Below are positions 7,899 through 16,744 of a stretch of 64,000 nucleotides of DNA, in pieces (the stretch's first letter is position 1; every line of letters starts with the position of its first letter). The stretch is from COE1 sp949066965 (GTDB taxonomy: Bacteria; Bacillota; Clostridia; Lachnospirales; Lachnospiraceae). A program made the position numbers and the translations under genes. The stretch is from positions 36,385-100,384 of the forward strand of contig CARTDA010000011.1 of the NCBI GenBank assembly GCA_949066965.1, read 5' to 3'. The notes below the pieces were generated by a model. That model ran no database searches. It saw only the letters and a list, made by a program, of their open reading frames with translations, and was not told the origin of the DNA.

Positions 7899-8479
7899 TG
7901 AGTGCAGATATAATCAGAGAGTGGAATTTTTGGCTGGCGTCCGTTCTGGCAGGTGCAGGCATGGCATTCCTATACGATATTTTCAGGCTGTTCCGACGTT
8001 TGATAAGACATGGCAGGCTTGCTGTTGACCTTGAGGATATCCTTTACTGGGCAGTCTGCTTTGGCATCAGCTTTGCACTTTTGTACTATGGAAATAATGG
8101 TGTGATACGTTTTGCGGCAGTGATTGGCGCGGCAGTCGGTATGCTTGTCTATGTCGCGACACTGGGGCGTTTTTTTGTCCGGTTCAGCTATGCTGTCATC
8201 GACAAAACAATAGGCAGCTTCTTCCGTATGATAGGGAAGGTCATGCAAAAACTGAAAAAAATGTTGGGTCCGGTGAAAAAAGCCGTTGTAAAATTGCATG
8301 ATAAAAAAATTCTTTTTTATCAAAAATGCAGATTGACGTGCAAGACATTTCAGCATAATATTATAATGTGCCGCCAAAAGAAGGCACAGGGAAGAAAGGG
8401 GGAAACGAGACATGGCAAAGCGAAAAAAGAAAAAAGCAAAACGAAGAAGAACGCCGGAGTTCCTCCGCACCAGAAATGA
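7898..8479 (+). CDS. yabQ: Spore cortex biosynthesis protein YabQ
   Basis: 193 residues. The N-terminal half is membrane-spanning (WLASVLAGAGMAFLYDIFRL, then further hydrophobic segments up to about residue 95) with the YabQ-typical FLYDIFRLFRR. The C-terminal half is strongly basic. YabQ is a membrane protein needed for spore cortex synthesis (known for Bacillus). The start overlaps the yabP stop. The basic tail runs 68 bases into the divIC reading frame, an unusually long overlap. The frame is open throughout, so this is not an obvious sequencing error. Confidence 0.8.
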   Translation: MSADIIREWNFWLASVLAGAGMAFLYDIFRLFRRLIRHGRLAVDLEDILYWAVCFGISFALLYYGNNGVIRFAAVIGAAVGMLVYVATLGRFFVRFSYAVIDKTIGSFFRMIGKVMQKLKKMLGPVKKAVVKLHDKKILFYQKCRLTCKTFQHNIIMCRQKKAQGRKGETRHGKAKKEKSKTKKNAGVPPHQK

Positions 8480-8750
8480 AAACCGCCTTGGCATGACTGT
8501 TGCCGTGATTGCCATTATGATTATGACCGGCGTTGTCGGTGTCAACTCGATTTCCCTGACGCAGAAGGAACAGCAGTACGCGGCGAGGGAGCGGGAGCTT
8601 ATGGAGCTGATAGAGGCAGAGACGGCAAGGGCTGAGGAGCTTGAGGCGTTTGCCACTTACACCAAGACAAAGAAATACGCCGAGGAAGTTGCCAAGGATA
8701 AGCTTGGGCTGGTATATGAAAATGAGATTATCTTCCAGGAAGCTGATTAG
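8412..8750 (+). CDS. divIC: Septum formation initiator DivIC/FtsB-like
   Basis: 112 residues: a very basic cytoplasmic start (MAKRKKKKAKRRRTPEF), one membrane helix (TVAVIAIMIMTGVVGVNSI) and an external coiled coil (QKEQQYAARERELMELIEAE), then the short family tail. DivIC acts with FtsL and DivIB in the division complex. AGAAAGGGGG lies ahead of the ATG. It overlaps yabQ by 68 bases in another frame. Confidence 0.85.
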   Translation: MAKRKKKKAKRRRTPEFLRTRNENRLGMTVAVIAIMIMTGVVGVNSISLTQKEQQYAARERELMELIEAETARAEELEAFATYTKTKKYAEEVAKDKLGLVYENEIIFQEAD

Positions 8751-8768
8751 GAACTGATTCGTATATGC

Positions 8769-8817
8769 ACCGCTATTGGACTTGGGGAGTGTCCCTTATC
8801 CTGTGGCGGTTCTTTTT
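8769..8817 (+). terminator. Terminator after divIC
   Basis: ACCGC (8769–8773) pairs with GCGGT (8806–8810) around an inner GGGA/TCCC hairpin, followed by TCTTTTTT. Downstream (about 8820–8838) a motif CACAGCCCCATGCGAAG resembles the tail of the repeat copy at 34419. Confidence 0.6.
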
Positions 8818-8882
8818 TCATGCACAGCCCCATGCGAAGATATCGATTATTGTCAATAAAAAATCAGAAAACAGTGCACAAG

Positions 8883-8916
8883 TTTGACAAAAAATGATGG
8901 GACACCCTTTTATACT
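8883..8916 (+). promoter_or_regulatory. Candidate Spo0A-type promoter of spoIIE
   Basis: TTGACA (8884–8889) and TATACT (8911–8916) are 21 bases apart, too far for an ordinary sigma-A promoter. Spo0A-activated promoters of Bacillus spoIIE/spoIIG have such long spacers. On the opposite strand the -35 region reads TTTTGTCAAA, which resembles a Spo0A box. Confidence 0.5.
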
Positions 8917-8955
8917 ATAATGAAAGCAGCATAATACATTTAGGGGAGGTCTAAG

Positions 8956-10224
8956 ATGATGTTAAAGGTCAGGGCACCAAAAATTGGAATATTCGGCGCC
9001 TCAAAAGAGGCGGAAAATAAATCGGGCATTGTAGAGGGTTATCTGTTTAACGGTTATAGCAAGAGAAAGCTGTACTGCCTGGCAGAGACGTATGAGGAGC
9101 TGGCAAAGCTCTACCGCGGGATTCCGGATGAGGCCGGCATCTGCGACGACAGAAAGGACATGCTTTACCAGAAGCAGCTTCAGGAGACCAAGGAGGTGTT
9201 CGCAAACCACCTGGACGAGATATCAGGCGCTTTTACGGACGTGGCAGACACGGTTGTGCATGTCAGCCTGCCCATGGAGCATAAGAGAAAGGCACTGATG
9301 CAGTATCTGCGCAGACAGGGAATTGTGGTGCGCGAGATGATATTTATAGAGGGCGGCATGGCAGGCGGTTATGGAAACATGATGGATGGCCATCCCGGAA
9401 ACAGGATTAGCATCGAGGCGCGGGTCATAGGCAGGCATACGGTGTCCGCAAGCGTGCTCGGGGACTATCTGTCTGTTTTTTACAACAGGAAGCTGGTAGT
9501 GTCGGGCGAGAGTGCGCAGGTGATTGAGCGCGGATTCAACACATTTATATATGAAGACGAGCCGCGGTATACCGTGATTAGCGCGATATCAAGGGCAGTC
9601 AGGGAAGATGAAAAAATTTCAGGTGACAATTTCTCGATGGAGGAATATAATCAGAGTCAGGTCGTTGTGATGATAGCGGACGGCATGGGGAGCGGTGCGC
9701 AGGCGTGCAAGGACAGTCAGGCAGTCATTGAGTTTATGGAGCGTTTTCTGGAAGCAGGATTTCAGAAAGAAAAGGCATTTGCGATGGTGAACAGCGCGAT
9801 TGCCTCGCAGAATGCGGGCGGTAACCTCACGACGCTGGATGTCTGCGCCGTCAACCTGCTGACAGGCGATGCCGAGTTTATCAAGGCAGGCGCCGCGCCA
9901 AGCTATGTCAAGCGCGGAAACCGTGTGGACGAGGTGGCGGCGGACACGCTTCCGCTCGGCAGCATGGAGGAGCTTAGCCCCATGACACAGGTTTTGAAGC
10001 TTGCCGACACGGACATGCTGATTATGGTGTCCGACGGTATTTCGGATGCGGTAGACATGGAATCGGCAGGCAGGCTCAGGGAACTGATTTCCAAGACGAA
10101 TATAGCAAATCCAAAGGAGATGTCGGATTATATTCTCCAGTGCGCAATCAACTGCCAGGGCGGACGCATCAGGGACGACATGACAGTGCTGGCCTGTATG
10201 ATGAAAAAACGCATGGATTTTTGA
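8956..10224 (+). CDS. spoIIE: SpoIIE-type PP2C serine phosphatase, no membrane domain
   Basis: 422 residues. The C-terminal half is a PP2C/SpoIIE phosphatase with the metal-binding motif MIADGMGSGAQA (about residue 240), then GGNLTTLDVCAVNLLTGDAEFIKAGAAPSY and SDGISDA (shown as separate motifs) and RDDMTVLA near the end. SpoIIE dephosphorylates SpoIIAA to release sigma-F in the forespore. Family members in Bacillus are about 800 residues with ten membrane helices. Here the N-terminal part is short and soluble. The start has a clean ribosome site (AGGGGAGGT), so it is not obviously a truncation. Position before tilS-hpt-ftsH supports the assignment. Confidence 0.85.
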   Translation: MMLKVRAPKIGIFGASKEAENKSGIVEGYLFNGYSKRKLYCLAETYEELAKLYRGIPDEAGICDDRKDMLYQKQLQETKEVFANHLDEISGAFTDVADTVVHVSLPMEHKRKALMQYLRRQGIVVREMIFIEGGMAGGYGNMMDGHPGNRISIEARVIGRHTVSASVLGDYLSVFYNRKLVVSGESAQVIERGFNTFIYEDEPRYTVISAISRAVREDEKISGDNFSMEEYNQSQVVVMIADGMGSGAQACKDSQAVIEFMERFLEAGFQKEKAFAMVNSAIASQNAGGNLTTLDVCAVNLLTGDAEFIKAGAAPSYVKRGNRVDEVAADTLPLGSMEELSPMTQVLKLADTDMLIMVSDGISDAVDMESAGRLRELISKTNIANPKEMSDYILQCAINCQGGRIRDDMTVLACMMKKRMDF

Positions 10225-10246
10225 AGGCGTACAAGGGGGGATACAA

Positions 10247-11713
10247 ATGATAAACAGGGTGATACGGTATATCAGGGAGTACCATATGATTGACGAGGGG
10301 GACTGCGTCGTGGCGGGGGTATCCGGCGGCGCTGATTCTGTATGTCTTTTTATCATGCTCCTGGAAATCAGCAAAGTGATTCCCATGGAAATCAGGGTGG
10401 TGCACGTCAACCACCTGATACGGTCAGATGCCGCAGCAGACGCCATGTACGTGGAACAGCTCTGCCGCGCAAACGGCATTGCGTTCACGCTCGTCGAGGA
10501 GGATGTGGAAGCGCTGGCAGGAACACTCCGCCTTTCCACTGAGGAGGCAGGGCGCAACGTGCGGTATGCGGCATTTTACAGGGAACTTGGTGACAGGAAG
10601 GGCAGGATTGCCATTGCACACAACAAAAATGACAGCTGTGAGACATTCCTGTTTCATTTGTTCCGCGGAACCGCGCTCAAGGGCCTGACAGGAATCCCGC
10701 CTGTGCGGGATAAGGTCATCCGGCCGCTGCTCTGCCTTGAGCGAAGTGAAATTGAGGCATTTTTACAGGGGAGAGGGATAAGATATTGTATAGACAGCAC
10801 GAATTTGGAGGATAATTATTCAAGGAACATCATACGCCGCCACATACTGGCGGCAGCGGTGAAGGAAATCAGTCCGGCAGCCATAAACCACATCAGCAAT
10901 GCATGCGCGCGGGTAAGCGAGGCATATGATTTGATAGAGGACATCACAAGGCAGGGTTACCATGCCTGCGTGCGTGTCATTACAGAGACTGGAAATATAA
11001 CGAAATATCACATTGACAGGGAACAGTTTTTCCTGCTCCATGCCACGATACAGGGATATGTGGTAATGGAGGTCCTGTCAGACGCGGCAGGAGGCAGGAG
11101 GAACCTGGAGGCAGTCCATGTCGGACAGGTGTGCGCGCTTATGAACAGGCAGTGCGGAAAAGAGGTCATACTACCGTATAATCTGTGCGCAAAGCGTGAT
11201 TATACAGGAGTCTGCATTTACAGGGTGGCAGAAAAGCTGCCACAGGAGACTGCCTTACATGAAGTTATGGTAACGCAGGAGATGGTTACGGCGCTCAGGA
11301 CAGGTGAGCGGATAGAAATTATACTCAATTCACACCAAAAAATCAGTGCTACATTTGTGACAAACACCGATATTGGTGCGGATATGCAAAATATTCCACA
11401 AAAAAAGTATACGAAATGGATAGATTATGATAAAATAAAAAATAGTATTGTCATAAGAACCCGCAGACAGGGCGATTATCTGACAGTAAATGCAATGAAT
11501 CAGCGCAGAACCCTGAAAAAGTATTTTATTGATCATAAAATACCGCAGGAAGAGCGGGGACGTACCTGGCTTGTGGCTGATGGCAGCCATGTGGTCTGGG
11601 TTGTGGGACAGCGGATCAGCAGTCACTATAAAATCAGTGAAAACACCACAAGGATATTATGTCTTACATTTGAGGATGAAGAGCAGCAGGCGGGGGAATG
11701 CGCAGGACACTAA
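10247..11713 (+). CDS. tilS: tRNA(Ile)-lysidine synthase
   Basis: 488 residues with the N-type ATP pyrophosphatase loop SGGADS (about residue 27) and the TilS C-terminal domain (RTRRQGDYL, then TLKKYFIDHKIP and VVWVVGQRIS). TilS attaches lysine to C34 of the AUA-reading tRNA-Ile, an essential step. The ATG follows AAGGGGGG, 22 bases after spoIIE, and the gene leads straight into hpt (12-base gap), so the three are likely one operon. Confidence 0.95.
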   Translation: MINRVIRYIREYHMIDEGDCVVAGVSGGADSVCLFIMLLEISKVIPMEIRVVHVNHLIRSDAAADAMYVEQLCRANGIAFTLVEEDVEALAGTLRLSTEEAGRNVRYAAFYRELGDRKGRIAIAHNKNDSCETFLFHLFRGTALKGLTGIPPVRDKVIRPLLCLERSEIEAFLQGRGIRYCIDSTNLEDNYSRNIIRRHILAAAVKEISPAAINHISNACARVSEAYDLIEDITRQGYHACVRVITETGNITKYHIDREQFFLLHATIQGYVVMEVLSDAAGGRRNLEAVHVGQVCALMNRQCGKEVILPYNLCAKRDYTGVCIYRVAEKLPQETALHEVMVTQEMVTALRTGERIEIILNSHQKISATFVTNTDIGADMQNIPQKKYTKWIDYDKIKNSIVIRTRRQGDYLTVNAMNQRRTLKKYFIDHKIPQEERGRTWLVADGSHVVWVVGQRISSHYKISENTTRILCLTFEDEEQQAGECAGH

Positions 11714-11725
11714 GGAGGAACAAAA

Positions 11726-12250
11726 ATGGCTGAAAAAATCAGGGTCTTGTTGACGGAGGACGAGGTGGATGCCCGAATCAAACAGATAGGCGACGAGATA
11801 AGCCGCGACTATGAAGGCAGGCAGGTTCACCTTGTATGCGTGCTCAAGGGCGGCAGCTTTTTTATGTGTGAGCTCGCAAAGCGCATTACCGTACCGGTAT
11901 CGCTGGATTTCATGTCCGTCTCAAGCTATGGCGGCAGCACGAAGTCGAGCGGGATTGTCAAGATTGTCAAGGACTTGGATGAACCGCTTCATGACAAGGA
12001 TGTCATCGTGGTGGAGGATATTGTGGATTCGGGGCGCACACTGAGCTATCTGCTTGAGCTTCTGGGACAGCGCGGACCAAGGAGCATGAAGCTTTGTACG
12101 CTGCTGGATAAACCTGACAGACGTGTGGTAGACGTAAAAGTGGACTATAAGGGCTTTGAGATACCGGATGCGTTTGTCGTGGGTTACGGTCTTGATTATG
12201 ACCAGTGTTACCGGAACCTGCCATATATCGGTGTGGTTGAACTGGAATAG
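11726..12250 (+). CDS. hpt: Hypoxanthine phosphoribosyltransferase
   Basis: 174 residues with the PRPP-binding motif VIVVEDIVDSGRTLSYL (about residues 92–108) and the flexible-loop region VSSYGGSTKSSG. It salvages hypoxanthine/guanine to IMP/GMP. The tilS-hpt-ftsH order is conserved across Firmicutes. AAGGAGG lies 8 bases ahead of the ATG. Confidence 0.95.
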   Translation: MAEKIRVLLTEDEVDARIKQIGDEISRDYEGRQVHLVCVLKGGSFFMCELAKRITVPVSLDFMSVSSYGGSTKSSGIVKIVKDLDEPLHDKDVIVVEDIVDSGRTLSYLLELLGQRGPRSMKLCTLLDKPDRRVVDVKVDYKGFEIPDAFVVGYGLDYDQCYRNLPYIGVVELE

Positions 12251-12320
12251 GGAAATCCTTCCGTATTGATAGAGGATAAGGAACGGTTCCTGATGATATA
12301 GATTAGTGAGGAGACAGAAA

Positions 12321-14126
<1,806 letters not shown>

Positions 14127-14129
14127 AAG

Positions 14130-14176
14130 AAAGGCTGCCGTGAAACGGGAAATCCTGTTTCACGGCAGCCTTTCAA
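14130..14176 (+). terminator. Strong terminator after ftsH
   Basis: A 17-bp perfect stem (arms 14130–14146 and 14157–14173), flanked by A-rich and T-containing sequence. It closes the sporulation/ftsH block. Confidence 0.85.
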
Positions 14177-14571
14177 TGTATTCCTTTTCTTTAATCTGCG
14201 CGTAGATTTATACAAATTATCAGTATGGCATATCATATCTCATTTCAGGAGACAGAAAATAACTTATCGTCACAATTGTCCAATAATTAGCTTTAATAAA
14301 GTAATAAGTATATAACGACATAAAAGTATTATTGTGCATATCACACAAATATACAAAAGGAAGTTTGTCTAATTGTCTAAAATGCATAATATAATCAATT
14401 ATAGGATATTTTTATCAATAAAATAAAGTGCAAAAGTTCATAAATAGTTTATAATTAAGTTACTTAACAAACGCTAAAAAATTACTTAATAAATAGTTAT
14501 AATTCAAAAGTAAAATATTTTAGATTTTACTTTTGAATTACTAAAAAATGTTAAAAAGGTATTGTGGGAAT
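14177..14571. other. AT-rich intergenic region before the glycan locus
   Basis: No gene is seen. It is very AT-rich and should hold the GH26 promoter. TATAAT occurs at 14390–14395 but without a well-spaced -35. TTACTTAA occurs twice (about 14459 and 14482), TTGTCTAA twice near 14365–14380, and a perfect 16-bp inverted repeat lies at 14501–14539. Confidence 0.5.
14501..14539. promoter_or_regulatory. Perfect 16-bp inverted repeat upstream of GH26 gene
   Basis: AATTCAAAAGTAAAAT (14501–14516) and its exact reverse complement (14524–14539) are separated by 7 bases. It lies directly ahead of the GH26 gene. It could be an operator for the LacI-type regulator, or a leader hairpin. The sequence does not decide. 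Confidence 0.5.
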
Positions 14572-16074
14572 ATGGAAAGAAAGAGATTAACGGCATTGCT
14601 CCTGGCAGCAGCAGTCGCGTCACAGGCAGCGGGATGCCAAAACGCATCTTCAGGGCAGTCCGGTAAGGATGAGAACCAAAATGAAGGGAAACCCACCATT
14701 GAAGTTGTGGGAACCTATGAGGCGGAAGCTGCACAGCTGAACGGAAAAGTGAAGGCTTCTGAAGCCTCGGAACCGGGGTACGTATCAGGATTTGAGAATG
14801 ATGATGACAGCTGTACCTTTCAGGTTGCAATTGAGACGGAAGGCTTTTATGACCTTCATTTTATCAGCGCGGCAGAGGGCGGATACAAGGAAAACTATGT
14901 CCTTGTCGATGGAAACAGCGCGGGCACGATGGCAACGGAATCCGAGACGTTTGCAGATTCCGTGATTTCAAGGGTTTACCTGACACCGGGCGCGCACGAT
15001 ATTGCGGTGTCGAAATACTGGGGATGGATTAAGCTGGATAAACTCGTGGTGCAGACATCGGAACCGATTGACGAGCGCATTTATCAGGTGTCGTCAGAGC
15101 TTGTCAACAAGAATGCGACCGACGAGGCAAAGCGCCTGATGCGTTACCTTGCGGATACCTACGGAAAGAATGTCCTGTCCGGCCAGTACTGCGACCAGGG
15201 GCAGTTTGGCAAGGAGATGGCTGTCATCAAGAAAGCCACGGGAAAATATCCGGCGGTGCTCGGACTTGACTTTATTGAGTACTCTCCCTCGCGCGCGGCA
15301 AACGGCAGTGAAAGCCATGCGACGGAGCATGCCATCCAGTTCTGGGAAAACGGCGGCATTGTCACATTCTGCTGGCACTGGAATGTGCCTGAAAAGTATC
15401 TGGAGGATATCTGGTGGAAAGGCTTTAATACGGAATCTGTCAGCATTGACCTCGAAAAGATTATGAACGGTGAGGATGAGGAGGGCTACAACCTCCTGAT
15501 GACGGATATAGATGCAATCGCGGCGCAGCTTCTGGTATTGCAGGAGGCAGGGGTTCCGGTGCTGTGGCGGCCGCTCCATGAGGCATCAGGCGGCTGGTTC
15601 TGGTGGGGCGCAAGCGGCCCGGAGGCATATAAAAAGCTATACATAGTATTGTATGAAAAGCTGACCAACGAGTATGGACTCAATAATCTGATATGGATAT
15701 GGAACGGTCAGGACAAGGAATGGTACCCGGGTGATGAATACGTGGACATAATCGGGGAGGACATTTATCCGGGAGAACAGGTTTACGGCTCACAGGTCAA
15801 CAAGTATCTTGAGGCGGTGCAGTACACACCAGACACAAAAATGACAGTATTGTCAGAAAATGGCTGCGTGCCGGATCCGGAGCTTCTGGTGCGGGACGGC
15901 GCCATGTGGGGATTTTTCTGTACCTGGGGCGGGGAGTTTGTCGCAAAGGATGCATCCATTTATGCCCTGAGTGAGCAGTACACCGAGAAGGCAATGCTCC
16001 AGAAGGCATATGACAGCGAGCTTGTCATCACGCTCGACGAGCTGCCGGATTTAAAGACATATCCAATAGATTGA
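14572..16074 (+). CDS. GH26 beta-mannanase lipoprotein with N-terminal CBM35-like domain
   Basis: About 500 residues. A signal peptide with Cys after QAAG suggests a surface lipoprotein. Residues about 50–165 form a CBM35-like beta-sandwich (YEAEAAQLNGKVKASE, then GFYDLHFISA and GAHDIAVSKY). The GH26 domain follows, with the acid/base Glu in WRPLHEASGGWFWWG and the nucleophile Glu in VLSENG. GH26 enzymes cleave beta-1,4-mannan backbones. Start choice is uncertain: ATGs at 14548 and 14572 both have poor ribosome sites. The shorter form gives the more typical signal peptide. First gene of the glycan locus. Confidence 0.88.
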   Translation: MERKRLTALLLAAAVASQAAGCQNASSGQSGKDENQNEGKPTIEVVGTYEAEAAQLNGKVKASEASEPGYVSGFENDDDSCTFQVAIETEGFYDLHFISAAEGGYKENYVLVDGNSAGTMATESETFADSVISRVYLTPGAHDIAVSKYWGWIKLDKLVVQTSEPIDERIYQVSSELVNKNATDEAKRLMRYLADTYGKNVLSGQYCDQGQFGKEMAVIKKATGKYPAVLGLDFIEYSPSRAANGSESHATEHAIQFWENGGIVTFCWHWNVPEKYLEDIWWKGFNTESVSIDLEKIMNGEDEEGYNLLMTDIDAIAAQLLVLQEAGVPVLWRPLHEASGGWFWWGASGPEAYKKLYIVLYEKLTNEYGLNNLIWIWNGQDKEWYPGDEYVDIIGEDIYPGEQVYGSQVNKYLEAVQYTPDTKMTVLSENGCVPDPELLVRDGAMWGFFCTWGGEFVAKDASIYALSEQYTEKAMLQKAYDSELVITLDELPDLKTYPID

Positions 16075-16086
16075 GAGAGGGAAGCT

Positions 16087-16731
16087 ATGAAAGGTCTTTT
16101 ATCATTTGAAGGTCCCGTGATACAGTTTTTTCACAAGACAGGGGAGGTTATCATTGCAACGATGCTGTTCCTCCTGTTCTGTGTGCCAGTCGTAACGGCG
16201 GGGGCTTCTGTCACTTCTTTGTACTATTCCGTCATCAAGAGTGTCCGCAGGGAGCGCGGGTATGTCACATCAGAGTTTATGCGTTCCCTGAAGCGTACAC
16301 TGGGAAAAGGAGTCATCCTGACGGTGGGGATGCTTGCCTGGTTCGGCGTCCTGATACTTGGACGGATGCGGTCAGGCGGGCACATGGCACTGGCGTACAG
16401 TGCGCTGATTGCCGTAAGTGTCTGTGTATCGGTATACATTTTTCCGGTTTTATCACGTTTTGATATGAAGCTTGCAGGAATTATCAGGCTGTCCTTTGTG
16501 ATGAGCATACGCTACATTTACTACACGATACCAATTATCGCAGGGACGGTTCTGCTTGCATGGCTTCAGTACTTTTATCTGCCAATGCCCTGTATCTTAT
16601 TGCTTCCGGGGGCATGGTGCTATGCGGTCACGTTTATGATGGAGAGAGCGCTGCTGGGCTATATGCCGGCAAAAGAGGAAGCAGAAAAAAATGACCAGGG
16701 TGGTGTGACAGACACCTGGTACTACGAATAA
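16087..16731 (+). CDS. YesL-like (DUF624) membrane protein
   Basis: 214 residues with about four to five hydrophobic helices and the start FEGPVIQFFHKTGEVIIATMLFLL, given in part, typical of YesL/DUF624 proteins that sit beside sugar ABC importers in Firmicutes. Their molecular role is not established. It lies 12 bases after the GH26 gene and 13 before the large binding protein, so it is in the same operon. Confidence 0.75.
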   Translation: MKGLLSFEGPVIQFFHKTGEVIIATMLFLLFCVPVVTAGASVTSLYYSVIKSVRRERGYVTSEFMRSLKRTLGKGVILTVGMLAWFGVLILGRMRSGGHMALAYSALIAVSVCVSVYIFPVLSRFDMKLAGIIRLSFVMSIRYIYYTIPIIAGTVLLAWLQYFYLPMPCILLLPGAWCYAVTFMMERALLGYMPAKEEAEKNDQGGVTDTWYYE

Positions 16732-16744
16732 GGAGGGCGAAAAA

